From: Burkholderiales bacterium
Lineage (GTDB): Bacteria > Pseudomonadota > Gammaproteobacteria > Burkholderiales > Burkholderiaceae_C
Length of the DNA: 64,000 bases
NCBI GenBank assembly: GCA_016191525.1
Contig: JACPOK010000019.1
Coordinates: 62,001-126,000 of the forward strand
Reading direction: 5' to 3'
Of this stretch, positions 8,393 through 18,915 are shown one piece after another (positions within the stretch are counted from its first letter, which is position 1; each line of letters opens with the position of its first letter). A program made the position numbers and the translations under genes. The notes beneath the pieces were generated by a model. That model was not told where the DNA came from. It was given only the letters and a program-made list of their open reading frames with translations, and did no database searches.

Positions 8393-9322
8393 ATGACAAC
8401 GCATCCCAGGAACACTGTGGTTCACGCCGGCCTCGCGCTGCTTTTGCTGGTGGCGTGTGCCGCCGCGCAGGCGCGCAATGACAAGATCATGCTGCCGATC
8501 GACGCGGCGATGCGCCTGCAGGGAACCCAGGCCGTGGTCGGCCGGGACATCCAGCTGCGCTTCGGCAAGGAAAGCGCCGCGGGATCGGAGACGATGACCG
8601 TGGTGGACGGCAAGGGCGTGGGCGACCCGTTCGGCAACAGCACCCCCTATGGCCGGCGCGACCGGCGGCCCGACGAACAGGTCTGCCTGGACGCTTTCCG
8701 CAAGGCCGTCTCCGACATGCAGCATCGCGCGCGCGCAGCCGGTGCCGTCGCGGTGGTGGGCATCGTCAGCAATTACGAGCGTAAGGAAATGGACAGCCGC
8801 GAAGTCTACGAATGCCATGCCGGCCAGAGCCGCGCGGTGGTGGAGTTGCGCGGCCAGGCCGTGCGCTCGGTGAGCACGGCGCAGACACGGCCTTCCCAGC
8901 CGCGGCAGTCCCCGCAGGCGCCGCAGGTCTATGCGCCCGCGCCCACGGCTGCGGCTCCGATCCAGATGGCCCGCCCGGTGATGCCGGCACAACCGGTGCA
9001 GCCGGCGCCCACCGCCACGGGTTTCGCCCAGCTCGCCGACATTGATGCCATCCCCTACCTTTCCGACAAGGGCCGGGAAGCCTACCGCGAGTACCTCACC
9101 CGGCCGACTCCCAAGGCCTTCGCCCTGTCAGCCAGCGGCTACTGGTTCAGCGCCTGGACGCTGGTTCCCATTGACAAGACCATGCCCACCGACCCGGTCG
9201 AGCGCGCGGTTTTCGGTTGCAACCGCGCCGGCAGTCCCACGCCCTGCAAGCTTTACGCCGTGAACGGCGCGGTGGTGTGGACACCGGAAGCCGGCACCGC
9301 AATGCAGCCGGCCGCCAGATAA
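8393..9322 (+). CDS. Exported protein with YbjQ-like/'excinuclease subunit-like' N-domain and Pro/Ala-rich linker
   Basis: The 309-aa product begins with a signal peptide (GLALLLLVACAAAQA, cut near residue 26). Residues about 30-160 form a compact domain (KIMLPIDAAM...VCLDAFRKAV...AVAVVGIVSNYERKE...YECHAG). It resembles a family often mislabelled 'excinuclease ATPase subunit' that has no ATPase motif. A Pro/Ala/Gln-rich linker (about 165-210) leads to a C-terminal domain with Trp and two Cys (FGCNRAGSPTPCKLY), possibly a disulfide. The start has a GGAGGAG Shine-Dalgarno. It lies inside the liu operon without an obvious metabolic role. Confidence 0.75.
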   Translation: MTTHPRNTVVHAGLALLLLVACAAAQARNDKIMLPIDAAMRLQGTQAVVGRDIQLRFGKESAAGSETMTVVDGKGVGDPFGNSTPYGRRDRRPDEQVCLDAFRKAVSDMQHRARAAGAVAVVGIVSNYERKEMDSREVYECHAGQSRAVVELRGQAVRSVSTAQTRPSQPRQSPQAPQVYAPAPTAAAPIQMARPVMPAQPVQPAPTATGFAQLADIDAIPYLSDKGREAYREYLTRPTPKAFALSASGYWFSAWTLVPIDKTMPTDPVERAVFGCNRAGSPTPCKLYAVNGAVVWTPEAGTAMQPAAR

Positions 9323-9361
9323 GTCCCCATGAAAAAATTCCAGTTGAAAAAGGAAATTGCG

Positions 9362-10075
9362 ATGAACTCAACATCTTGTATTGCCCTGCGGGTTTGTGTC
9401 ATGTGCGTACTGCTTGCGGCCGTCGGCGCTGCCGAAGCGCTCGACGTTGCTGCGGCGGTGCCACCCGCGCCCGTCGCGGATCAACAGTTGACGATTGGCA
9501 GCCGGTCGCTGCGCCTCCCGGAGGGTAACTGGACATACATCGCCAAGGGCGAAGGCGTCATCACCACCAATGGAGGGATGAACCGGCGATCCAGCCACTT
9601 CACGGCATATGCGATGGATGTGAAAGACGGCCGGATGAAGGGATCGGTGCAATTGCGCATGCCTGTCGTGAGCGCCGTAGTCACGTCGTGGAATGACGAG
9701 CCTTGCAAGGTTGAGGGCACCATTTTCAAAGACGAGCTGGGGGGAAACTTCAACTTTCCTGAGTGCCTGGTTGTCTACAAACGGCGAAGCCACCTTTCGG
9801 AGGCAAGTGCCAGCGACGCTTTCTATGGCCAGGCGCGCGGCTGGCTTACTTCCCAGGCCGTCAAGTCTCCTGGCCCAGTCTATGAGGTGGTCTACACCCG
9901 GTATGGCAGCAACGATTTCGGTTGGGTTCGCATATTCGTTCCCCAGGACGCCGTCGCAAGCGATGAGGAAATGGTCGCTTGGGCCAAACAGGTGCCGCGC
10001 CAGATGGTGAAGCTATTCGAAAACCGCGAGAACCAGGCTTCGCTCCCACCGCTGCCTTCAAGGGCCAAACCCTGA
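9362..10075 (+). CDS. Exported protein of unknown function
   Basis: The 237-aa protein has a signal peptide (CVMCVLLAAVGAAEA). The mature part starts near residue 28 and contains repeated aromatic and basic stretches (GNWTYIAKGEGVI, FGWVRIFVPQDAV), with two Cys (EPCKVEG and FPECLV) that could form a disulfide. I chose the ATG at 9362, which has AAGGA 8 bases upstream, over an in-frame ATG 33 bases earlier. Its base composition and codon use are visibly less GC-biased than the flanking liu genes. With the preceding gene it forms a two-gene insert between the dehydrogenase and liuC. Function not recognised. Confidence 0.75.
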   Translation: MNSTSCIALRVCVMCVLLAAVGAAEALDVAAAVPPAPVADQQLTIGSRSLRLPEGNWTYIAKGEGVITTNGGMNRRSSHFTAYAMDVKDGRMKGSVQLRMPVVSAVVTSWNDEPCKVEGTIFKDELGGNFNFPECLVVYKRRSHLSEASASDAFYGQARGWLTSQAVKSPGPVYEVVYTRYGSNDFGWVRIFVPQDAVASDEEMVAWAKQVPRQMVKLFENRENQASLPPLPSRAKP

Positions 10076-10126
10076 TCCGGACAGCCAACCACATTGCCCG
10101 GCCTGGCCAACTCACGCTCTTGCAAG

Positions 10127-10912
10127 ATGACGCTGATTTCGCTTCAAACCGCGCCAGGCGTGGCCACCGTCACGCTCAACCGGCCCGAGGTCCGCAATGC
10201 CTTCAACGATGAAGTCATCGCCGAACTGACGGGGGTGTTCCTGGACCTGGGCGCCCGCGATGAGGTGCGCTGCATCGTGCTGGCGGCCAGCGGCACGGCG
10301 TTCTGCGCGGGCGCCGACCTGAACTGGATGAAGCGCATGGCGCTCTACACCCGCGAGGAAAACCTGGCCGATGCCGCGGCGCTGGCCGGAATGCTGCGCG
10401 TCATTTACGCCTGCCCCAAGCCCACCATCGCCCGCGTCCAGGGTGATGTGTACGCTGGCGGCACCGGGCTGGTGGCTGCCTGCGACATCGCGGTGTCGGT
10501 GGACAGCGCGCAGTACTGCCTGAGCGAAACACGGCTGGGCCTGATACCCGCCACCATCAGCCCTTATGTGATCCGCGCCATGGGCGCGCGCGCCGCGCAC
10601 CGCTACTTCCTCACTGCCGAGCGCTTCAGCGCCGCCGAAGCGCACCGCATCGGCTTCGTGCACGAGGTGGTTATGGCGGACGCGCTGGACGGCAAGGTGG
10701 CGGAAATCGCGAAGGCTTTGGTGGACGCCGGCCCCGCGGCGGTCAAGGCCTGCAAGCAGCTGGTGCAGGACGTGGCCGGCAACGAAATCACGCCGCACCT
10801 GATCGCCGCCACCGTCAAGGGTATCGCCGACATCCGCGTCAGCCCGGAAGGCCGCGAAGGCGTGCAGTCTTTCCTGCAGAAGCGCAAGCCCGGATGGCTG
10901 ATCGGCCCCTGA
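10127..10912 (+). CDS. liuC: Methylglutaconyl-CoA hydratase (enoyl-CoA hydratase/isomerase family)
   Basis: The 261-aa crotonase-fold enzyme hydrates 3-methylglutaconyl-CoA to HMG-CoA. Oxyanion-hole elements are visible: SGTAFCAGADLNWMK near residue 60 and YAGGTGLVAACDIAV near 110, followed by SETRLGLIPATISPYV. The NWMK and 'GLIPATISPYV' signatures are typical of the LiuC branch rather than general FadB-like hydratases. The ATG at 10127 is preceded only by a weak Shine-Dalgarno. Four bases separate it from the DUF4126 gene. Confidence 0.9.
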   Translation: MTLISLQTAPGVATVTLNRPEVRNAFNDEVIAELTGVFLDLGARDEVRCIVLAASGTAFCAGADLNWMKRMALYTREENLADAAALAGMLRVIYACPKPTIARVQGDVYAGGTGLVAACDIAVSVDSAQYCLSETRLGLIPATISPYVIRAMGARAAHRYFLTAERFSAAEAHRIGFVHEVVMADALDGKVAEIAKALVDAGPAAVKACKQLVQDVAGNEITPHLIAATVKGIADIRVSPEGREGVQSFLQKRKPGWLIGP

Positions 10913-10916
10913 CGCC

Positions 10917-11552
10917 ATGGATGCGCTGTACCGGCTGATCGACGCGCCGCAGCTGCTGGCCCTGGCGGCGGCGCTGGGCTGGGCCAGCGGCATCCGGCTT
11001 TATGCCGCGGTGTTCATCGTGGGCATGGCCGCGTACCTGGGCTTCATCGACCTGCCGCACGGCTTGCTTGCACTGCAGCACCCCGGCGTGCTGGCGGCCA
11101 GCGGCTTCATGTGCTTCGTCGAATTCTTCGCCGACAAGATTCCCTGGGTCGATTCGGCTTGGGACATGGTGCACACCTTCATCCGCATTCCCGCCGGTGC
11201 CGCGCTCGCGGCCGGCGCGCTGGGCGGTGACAGTGCCGCCATGGGCTGGGTCGCGGCGCTGCTGGGCGGCGGCCTGGCGGCCACCAGCCACGCGGCCAAG
11301 CTGACCACCCGCGCCGCGGTGAATACCTCGCCGGAGCCCTTTTCCAACATCGCCGTGTCGCTGGCGGAAGACGGCTTCGTCGTCTTCATGCTGTGGCTGG
11401 CCGCCACCCATCCCGCCGTCTTCGCCATCGCGCTGCTGCTGACACTGGCCGCCGCCGTGCTGCTGATGGTGGTGCTGTTCAAATTTCTCCGCCTCGTGGG
11501 CCGCAAGCTCGCCGGGTTTCTCAGTGGCCGCCCCGCCGCGCAAGGAAGCTAG
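10917..11552 (+). CDS. DUF4126-family integral membrane protein
   Basis: The 211-aa product has about five hydrophobic segments and family-typical features: GWASGIRLYAAVF near residue 22, an amphipathic stretch FVEFFADKIPWVDSAWD (about 65-82), and SHAAKLTTRAAVNTSPEP near 125-140. Its role is unknown in the family. It is packed between liuC and liuD (4 bases and 0 bases), with the liuD Shine-Dalgarno inside its last codons, so it is certainly co-translated with the leucine pathway. Confidence 0.85.
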   Translation: MDALYRLIDAPQLLALAAALGWASGIRLYAAVFIVGMAAYLGFIDLPHGLLALQHPGVLAASGFMCFVEFFADKIPWVDSAWDMVHTFIRIPAGAALAAGALGGDSAAMGWVAALLGGGLAATSHAAKLTTRAAVNTSPEPFSNIAVSLAEDGFVVFMLWLAATHPAVFAIALLLTLAAAVLLMVVLFKFLRLVGRKLAGFLSGRPAAQGS

Positions 11553-13547
<1,995 letters not shown>

Positions 13548-13551
13548 GGCG

Positions 13552-14472
13552 ATGCGCATTTCCTTTTGCTGTACCAATACCAAGGCCGAACCCTGGCTGC
13601 AGGGCTTTCGCCAGGCGCTGCCCGGCGCCGTCGTTGAGGAGTGGCTGCCCGGCGCGCCGCCGGCCGACCACGCGATCGTCTGGTCACCGCCCCAGCAGTT
13701 CCTGGACGAGCAGCCGGGGCTCAAGGGCATCTTCAACATCGGCGCCGGCGTCGATGCATTGATGAAGCTGAAGCTGCCCGCGGGCGCCCGGGTGGTGCGC
13801 ATCGACGACGGCGGCATGGCGGTGCAGATGGCCGAATTCGTCAGCCATGCGGTGATCCGCCACTTCCGCGAACTCGATGCCTACCAGGCCGACGTGGCGC
13901 AGGCCAAGTGGTCGTTCCGCCGGCCACACCAGCGCAAGGATTTTCCGGTCGGCATCATGGGGCTGGGCGTGCTGGGCGAGCGGGTCGCGCAGGCCATCGG
14001 CCATTTCGATTTTCCGCTGCTGGGCTGGAGCCGCTCGCCGAAAAGCATTGCGGGCATGCAGTGCTTTGCCGGGGCCGGGCAGTTCGACGAGTTCCTGCTG
14101 CGCACCCGCATCCTGGTGTGCCTGCTGCCGCTCACACCCGATACCCAGGGCATCATGGACCGCGAGAACCTGGCCAAGCTGCAGCGCGGCGGCTACGTGA
14201 TCAACGTGGCGCGCGGCGCCCACCTGGTGGACGAAGACCTCATAGCGCTGCTGGACAACGGCCACCTGGCTGGCGCGGCACTGGATGTGTTCCGAACCGA
14301 GCCGCTGCCGGTGGAGCACCCGTTCTGGAAACACCCGAAAATCACCGTGACGCCGCACACCTCGGCGCGCACGCTGCGCGAGGAAAGCATCACGCAGATC
14401 GCCGGCAAGATCCTGGCCATGGAGCGGGGAGAGCCCGTTGCCGGTGTGGTTGACCCGCAAAGAGGATACTGA
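13552..14472 (+). CDS. ghrA: Glyoxylate/hydroxypyruvate reductase A-like 2-hydroxyacid dehydrogenase
   Basis: The 306-aa D-2-hydroxyacid dehydrogenase reduces 2-keto acids with NAD(P)H. A Rossmann motif GLGVLGERVAQAIG lies near residue 140, the substrate-binding VARGAHLVDEDLI near 220, and the catalytic His in the region HPFWKHPKITVTPHTSA (about 262-278), all in the GhrA pattern. It lies 4 bases after liuD and 8 bases before liuE. Its link to leucine catabolism is unexplained, but such a neighbour is not unusual in this group; the substrate may be glyoxylate or a branched keto acid. Confidence 0.85.
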   Translation: MRISFCCTNTKAEPWLQGFRQALPGAVVEEWLPGAPPADHAIVWSPPQQFLDEQPGLKGIFNIGAGVDALMKLKLPAGARVVRIDDGGMAVQMAEFVSHAVIRHFRELDAYQADVAQAKWSFRRPHQRKDFPVGIMGLGVLGERVAQAIGHFDFPLLGWSRSPKSIAGMQCFAGAGQFDEFLLRTRILVCLLPLTPDTQGIMDRENLAKLQRGGYVINVARGAHLVDEDLIALLDNGHLAGAALDVFRTEPLPVEHPFWKHPKITVTPHTSARTLREESITQIAGKILAMERGEPVAGVVDPQRGY

Positions 14473-14480
14473 GAAACATC

Positions 14481-15389
14481 ATGAGCATGCCCAGCAAAGT
14501 GAAGATCGTCGACGTCGGCCCGCGCGACGGCCTGCAGAACGAAAAAGGCGCCGTGCCCGCCGAGGTCAAGATCGGCCTGGTGCACCGCCTGCAGGACGCG
14601 GGCCTGAAGGAAATCGAGGTCACCAGCTTCGTCTCGCCCAAGTGGGTGCCGCAGATGGCCGACAACGCAGAGGTCATGGCAGGCATCCAGCGCAAGCCCG
14701 GCGTGCGCTACTCGGTGCTCACGCCCAACATGAAGGGCTTCGAAGCGGCGCTGCCGAGCAAGCCCGACGAGATCGTGGTGTTCGCCGCCGCCAGCGAGGC
14801 CTTCAGCCAGCGCAACATCAACTGCTCGATCGCCGAGAGCATCGAACGCTTCGCGCCCGTGGTGGCGGCCGCCAAGGAAAAAGGCATTTACGTGCGTGGC
14901 GCGATCTCGTGCGCCGTGGGCTGCCCGTATGAAGGCGAAGTGTCGCCGGAGCGGGTGGAGATGGTGGCGCGGCTGCTCAAGGACATCGGCGTGCAGCACA
15001 TCGGCGTGGCCGACACCATCGGCGTGGGCACGCCGCTGAAGGTGCAGCGCGCCATGGAAGCCGCGCTCAGGCATTACGCCATCGACGATGTCTCCGGCCA
15101 CTACCACGACACCTACGGCCAGGCCCTGGGCAATACGCTGGCCTCGCTGGAGATGGGCGTGTGGCAGTACGACACGTCGTCAGCCGGCCTGGGCGGCTGC
15201 CCCTATGCCAAGGGCGCCACCGGCAACGTGGCGACGGAAGACGTGGTCTACATGCTGCAGGGCATGGGCATAGAAACCGGCATCGACCTGGACAAGCTGA
15301 TCGACGCCGGCAAATACATCTCCGACTTCCTGCAGCGCAAGCCCAATTCGCGGGCCGCCACCGCCATCCTCAACAAGCGCGCGGGCTGA
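14481..15389 (+). CDS. liuE: Hydroxymethylglutaryl-CoA lyase
   Basis: This 302-aa TIM-barrel lyase cleaves HMG-CoA to acetyl-CoA and acetoacetate, the last step of the leucine pathway. It has the N-terminal DVGPRDGLQNE metal/substrate motif, the metal ligands in HYHDTYGQALGN near residue 208, and the active-site Cys signature GGCPYAKGATGNVATED near 235-250. Metal-dependent catalysis in the cytoplasm is well established for the family. Confidence 0.95.
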   Translation: MSMPSKVKIVDVGPRDGLQNEKGAVPAEVKIGLVHRLQDAGLKEIEVTSFVSPKWVPQMADNAEVMAGIQRKPGVRYSVLTPNMKGFEAALPSKPDEIVVFAAASEAFSQRNINCSIAESIERFAPVVAAAKEKGIYVRGAISCAVGCPYEGEVSPERVEMVARLLKDIGVQHIGVADTIGVGTPLKVQRAMEAALRHYAIDDVSGHYHDTYGQALGNTLASLEMGVWQYDTSSAGLGGCPYAKGATGNVATEDVVYMLQGMGIETGIDLDKLIDAGKYISDFLQRKPNSRAATAILNKRAG

Positions 15390-15393
15390 CCGG

Positions 15394-15906
15394 ATGTGCG
15401 GCGCCGAACTTCATTCCCTGCCCGAAGGCGTGCAGCGTGTCGCGCGCGTGCTGCAGGATGCCGGCCATCCCCATGCGCCGCAGATGCTGGATGAGGCGGC
15501 GCGCACCGCGCAGCAGGCGGCCGATGCGCTGGGCATCGCGCTGGGCCAGATCGCCAAGAGCATCATCTTCCGCCGCAAGTCGGACGACGCGGCCGTGCTG
15601 GTCATCACCTCCGGCGACCGGCGCGTCGATGAGAAAAAAGTCGAAGCCATCGTCGGCCAGGGCGGCAAGCTTGGCCGGGCCGACGCCGAGTTCGTCAAGG
15701 CGCGCACCGGCTACTCGATCGGCGGCGTGTCGCCCATCGCCCACGTCCAGCCGCCGGTGACCCTGATCGACCGCGAGCTGTTCCGCTTCGACGAGATCTG
15801 GGCCGCGGCCGGCCATCCGCACGGCGTGTTCAAGCTGCGCCCGCAGGACCTGGAACGCCTGACCGGCGCCCCCGTGGCCGACGTGGTGCAGGACCCCGCC
15901 GCATGA
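15394..15906 (+). CDS. ybaK: YbaK/EbsC-type aminoacyl-tRNA deacylase
   Basis: The 170-aa protein belongs to the YbaK/ProX editing family, which removes wrongly attached amino acids (Cys or similar) from tRNA(Pro) in trans. The conserved Lys lies in GQIAKSIIFR near residue 55, and GYSIGGVSPIAH near 105-118 is the family substrate-loop signature. Its last codon overlaps the start of the DUF1289 gene (ATGA). It is transcribed with the liu genes but functionally unrelated, a common passenger of this operon. Confidence 0.88.
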   Translation: MCGAELHSLPEGVQRVARVLQDAGHPHAPQMLDEAARTAQQAADALGIALGQIAKSIIFRRKSDDAAVLVITSGDRRVDEKKVEAIVGQGGKLGRADAEFVKARTGYSIGGVSPIAHVQPPVTLIDRELFRFDEIWAAAGHPHGVFKLRPQDLERLTGAPVADVVQDPAA

Positions 15907-16142
15907 GGACCGCTATCGAATTGGTAGCTGCCAACGCACAGCGGGTGCGCTCTGCAGCCGATTTGCCCAATGAACCGGTGCCTTCACCCTGCATTGCCAT
16001 ATGCCGGATGGACCCGGCCACCGAGTGGTGCCAGGGGTGCTTTCGCACGCTGGAAGAGATCGCCGGCTGGAGCCGCATGGACGACGCGGGCAAGCGCAGC
16101 ATCTGGGCGCTGATCGAGCAACGGCTGGAGCAGCAGGCATGA
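15903..16142 (+). CDS. DUF1289 Cys-rich small protein
   Basis: The 79-aa product carries the DUF1289 core PSPCIAICRMD...WCQGCFRTLEEI with four cysteines (C-x3-C ... C-x2-C), probably binding a metal. Function is unknown. The ATG overlaps the ybaK stop and the stop overlaps the next start, so it is tightly coupled. Residues 4-20 are encoded by the 51-bp palindromic repeat described separately. An alternative start is the TTG at 15961, just after that repeat; the conserved domain begins only at residue 26. Confidence 0.82.
   Translation: MRTAIELVAANAQRVRSAADLPNEPVPSPCIAICRMDPATEWCQGCFRTLEEIAGWSRMDDAGKRSIWALIEQRLEQQA
15912..15962 (+). repeat. 51-bp palindromic in-frame repeat, copy A
   Basis: GCTATC-N5-GGTAGC (a near-palindromic core) is followed by CTGCC, ACGCA and GCGCTCTGCAG. 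It is read by the DUF1289 gene as A-I-E-L-V-A-A-N-A-Q-R-V-R-S-A-A-D. It matches copies at 38755, 40728, 59741 and 62889 and the short core at 47533. Confidence 0.8.
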
Positions 16143-16786
16143 AGCAGATTACCTTCTATCTCGATTTCATCTCGCCCTACGCCTACCTCGCATTCGAGAA
16201 GCTGCCGCAGGCGCTGCAGGGCCTCAGCTACAGCGTGGCGTACAAGCCGCTGCTGTTCGCCGGCCTGCTCAAGCACCATGGCCAGCTGGGCCCGGCCGAG
16301 ATCGTGCCCAAGCGCGACTGGACCTACCGGCAGGTGCTTTGGCTGGCGCACAGCCATGCCATCCCGCTGGAGATGCCGGCCAGCCACCCCTTCAATCCCC
16401 TGCCGCTGCTGCGGCTGGCGCTGGCCTGCGGCACCGGTGGCACGGCCAACCGGCATGCCTGCGAAGCCGTGTTCCGCCACGTCTGGCGCGGCGGCGCGGA
16501 CGCGGCGGATGTTGCCCGGCTGGAAGCCCTGAAGCAGGCGCTGGTGCCGGCGCGCGACCCTTCCAGCGATGCGGTGAAGGCGGAACTGAAAGCCAACGCC
16601 GACGAGGCCATCGCGCTGGGCCTGTTCGGCGTGCCCACGATGGTGGTGGACGGCAAGCTGTTCTGGGGGCTGGATGCGCTGCCCATGCTGCGCGAATACC
16701 TGGAAGGCGGCGCCTGGTTCGCCGGGCCCGACTGGGACAGCGCGGGCAAGCTGCCGTCAGGCGCGCAGCGCATCAGCAAGCCCTGA
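16139..16786 (+). CDS. 2-hydroxychromene-2-carboxylate isomerase / DsbA-like (kappa GST) family protein
   Basis: The 215-aa thioredoxin-fold protein starts with FYLDFISPYAYLAFEKL. In this family the Ser of SPY replaces the DsbA cysteine and binds glutathione. The C-terminal GLFGVPTMVVDGKLFWGLDAL signature is intact. Family members isomerise hydroxychromene carboxylates in naphthalene breakdown or act as GSH-dependent isomerases/transferases. The ATG at 16139 overlaps the DUF1289 stop. No aromatic-ring pathway is adjacent, so the exact reaction is unknown. Confidence 0.85.
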   Translation: MKQITFYLDFISPYAYLAFEKLPQALQGLSYSVAYKPLLFAGLLKHHGQLGPAEIVPKRDWTYRQVLWLAHSHAIPLEMPASHPFNPLPLLRLALACGTGGTANRHACEAVFRHVWRGGADAADVARLEALKQALVPARDPSSDAVKAELKANADEAIALGLFGVPTMVVDGKLFWGLDALPMLREYLEGGAWFAGPDWDSAGKLPSGAQRISKP

Positions 16787-16805
16787 GCCCTTGATTCTCC
16801 GCATC

Positions 16806-16830
16806 GTGAAACCGCAGCCAAGGGTTTCAC
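16806..16830. repeat. 8-bp inverted repeat after the liu operon
   Basis: GTGAAACC-N9-GGTTTCAC is a perfect inverted repeat 20 bases after the isomerase stop, without a T-run. It may be a weak terminator stem or an operator for the MFS gene that begins at 16961. Downstream, GTTTCGCG occurs twice and GTCAGAGC three times in the next 90 bases. Confidence 0.45.
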
Positions 16831-16960
16831 CCTAATTCGTCAGAGCCGGTTCAGTTTCGCGCAAGCCCCCGTTGGTTTCGCGTCAGAGCAGGGTCAGAGC
16901 CATCTCCAAGAATCGGGCCACGCGTTCATTCCGGGCGCCTCAACCTTCTGGAGACAAACC

Positions 16961-18619
16961 ATGGCAACAGCAGCCGCCAACCGGCCGATGACCGCCGAGG
17001 AGAAGAAAGTCATCTTCGCCTCGTCGCTAGGCACCGTATTCGAGTGGTACGACTTCTACCTGTACGGCTCGCTCGCGGCCATCATCGCCAAGCAGTTCTT
17101 CTCGGGGCTGGACGCGGGCTCCGCCTTCATCTTCGCGCTGCTGGCCTTTGCCGCGGGCTTCATCGTGCGCCCCTTCGGCGCCATCTTCTTCGGCCGCCTG
17201 GGCGACATGATCGGGCGCAAGTACACCTTCCTGGTCACCATCCTGATCATGGGCCTGTCCACTTTCATCGTGGGCGTGCTGCCCAGCTACGCCACCATCG
17301 GCGTCGCGGCGCCGGTGATCCTGATCGCGCTGCGCCTGCTGCAGGGCCTGGCCCTGGGCGGTGAGTACGGCGGGGCAGCCACCTATGTGGCCGAGCACTC
17401 GCCGCAGGGCAAGCGCGGTGCCTACACCTCGTGGATCCAGACCACGGCGACGCTGGGCCTGTTCCTGTCGCTGCTGGTGATCCTGGGTGTGCGCACCTCG
17501 ATGGGCGAAGCTGCGTTTGCCGACTGGGGCTGGCGCATTCCGTTCCTGGTCTCCATCTTCCTGCTGGCCATCTCGGTGTGGATCCGCCTGTCGATGAATG
17601 AATCGCCTGCGTTCCAGAAGATGAAGGCCGAGGGCAAGACCTCCAAGGCGCCGCTGACCGAATCGTTCGGCCAGTGGAAGAACCTGAAGATCGTGATCCT
17701 GGCGCTGATCGGCCTTACCGCCGGCCAGGCCGTGGTCTGGTACTCGGGCCAGTTCTACGCGCTGTTCTTCATGACGCAGGCGCTGAAGGTGGACAACGCG
17801 ACCGCCAACATCATGGTCGCCGCGTCGCTGCTGATCGGCACCCCGTTCTTCGTGATCTTCGGCACCCTCTCGGACAAGATCGGCCGCAAGCCCATCATCA
17901 TGGCCGGCTGCCTGCTGGCCGCGCTGACCTACTTCCCGGTGTTCGGCGCGCTGACCAAGGCCGCCAACCCCGACCTGGCCGCCGCGCAGGCGAAGAACAA
18001 GGTGGTGGTCACCGCCGACCCGAACGAGTGCTCGTTCCAGTTCAACCCGACCGGCACCGTCAAGTTCACCAGCTCCTGCGACATCGCCAAGCAGGTGCTG
18101 GCCAACGCTTCGGTCAGCTATGACAACGTGGTGGCCCCGGCCGGAACGCCCGCCACCATCAAGATCGGCGAGACCGTGATCCCCAGCTACACCAGCAAGG
18201 GCATCAGCCCCGACGAGGCCAAGAAGAAGGACGCCGAGTTCAAGAAGCTGGTGGCCGACGACCTGAAGGCCGCCGGTTACCCGACCAAGGCCGACCCGGC
18301 CAAGATCGACAAGTTCATGACCATCCTGATCCTCACCTACCTGGTGATCCTGGTGACCATGGTCTACGGCCCGATCGCCGCCATGCTGGTGGAGATGTTC
18401 CCGACCCGCATCCGCTACACCTCGATGAGCCTGCCCTACCACATCGGCAACGGCTGGTTCGGCGGCCTGCTGCCCACCACCGCCTTCGCCATCGTGGCGC
18501 AGACCGGCAACATGTACAACGGCCTGTGGTACCCCATCATCATCGCCGGCGCGACGGTGGTGATCGGCACCCTGTTCATCAAGGAAACCAAGGACGTGGA
18601 CATCTACGCCAAGGACTGA
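16961..18619 (+). CDS. MFS transporter, metabolite:H+ symporter (MHS/ProP-like) with a large periplasmic insert
   Basis: The 552-aa protein has the MHS signatures GTVFEWYDFYLYGSLA near residue 24, FGRLGDMIGRKYTF in loop 2-3, GLALGGEYGGAATYVAEH, and a second GRKP loop near 310. Typical MHS members (ProP, KgtP, ShiA) are 430-500 aa. Here about 115 soluble residues (about 335-452, with two Cys near 352 and 368) are inserted after the ninth membrane segment, predicted periplasmic. The start follows a GGAG 10 bases upstream, and a hairpin terminator follows the stop. The substrate is not predictable; MHS proteins carry carboxylates or zwitterions with protons. Confidence 0.87.
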   Translation: MATAAANRPMTAEEKKVIFASSLGTVFEWYDFYLYGSLAAIIAKQFFSGLDAGSAFIFALLAFAAGFIVRPFGAIFFGRLGDMIGRKYTFLVTILIMGLSTFIVGVLPSYATIGVAAPVILIALRLLQGLALGGEYGGAATYVAEHSPQGKRGAYTSWIQTTATLGLFLSLLVILGVRTSMGEAAFADWGWRIPFLVSIFLLAISVWIRLSMNESPAFQKMKAEGKTSKAPLTESFGQWKNLKIVILALIGLTAGQAVVWYSGQFYALFFMTQALKVDNATANIMVAASLLIGTPFFVIFGTLSDKIGRKPIIMAGCLLAALTYFPVFGALTKAANPDLAAAQAKNKVVVTADPNECSFQFNPTGTVKFTSSCDIAKQVLANASVSYDNVVAPAGTPATIKIGETVIPSYTSKGISPDEAKKKDAEFKKLVADDLKAAGYPTKADPAKIDKFMTILILTYLVILVTMVYGPIAAMLVEMFPTRIRYTSMSLPYHIGNGWFGGLLPTTAFAIVAQTGNMYNGLWYPIIIAGATVVIGTLFIKETKDVDIYAKD

Positions 18620-18632
18620 TGAGCTTTCGCTG

Positions 18633-18657
18633 AAAGGCCCCGGTCCGCGGGGCCTTT
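18633..18657 (+). terminator. Rho-independent terminator of the MFS gene
   Basis: AAAGGCCCC-N7-GGGGCCTTT, followed by one more T, forms a 9-bp stem 14 bases after the MFS stop codon. Confidence 0.85.
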
Positions 18658-18688
18658 TGGCGAGTGTTCAATGAATCAGGAGACAGAC

Positions 18689-18844
18689 ATGTGGAAAATT
18701 GCCGTGGGTTTTGTGGTGTTCGCCGGCGTGGCGATGTTCGTGATTTTCAAGGGCGGCGACAGCATCGACATGGGGGGTGAAAAGCACGGCTCCGACACGG
18801 TGCACGTCCCCGCCCCCGCAGCCCCACCCGCGGCCAAGCCATGA
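18689..18844 (+). CDS. Small single-pass membrane protein, 51 aa
   Basis: The ATG at 18689 has AGGAG 6 bases upstream. The 51-residue product has one hydrophobic helix (IAVGFVVFAGVAMFVIF), then a charged stretch (KGGDSIDMGGEKHGSD) and a Pro/Ala-rich tail, so it is probably N-in with the tail in the periplasm. It sits alone between the MFS terminator and the large uvrA, 71 bases before the latter. An in-frame ATG six codons earlier lacks a ribosome site. No known function; the good start signal and typical topology support a real gene. Confidence 0.65.
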   Translation: MWKIAVGFVVFAGVAMFVIFKGGDSIDMGGEKHGSDTVHVPAPAAPPAAKP

Positions 18845-18915
18845 ATAACCCCTGACAACTCCTGTCATGGGTTCGTCCCTAGAATGTTCGGCCAACTCCA
18901 GAAAGCACCGGCCAC

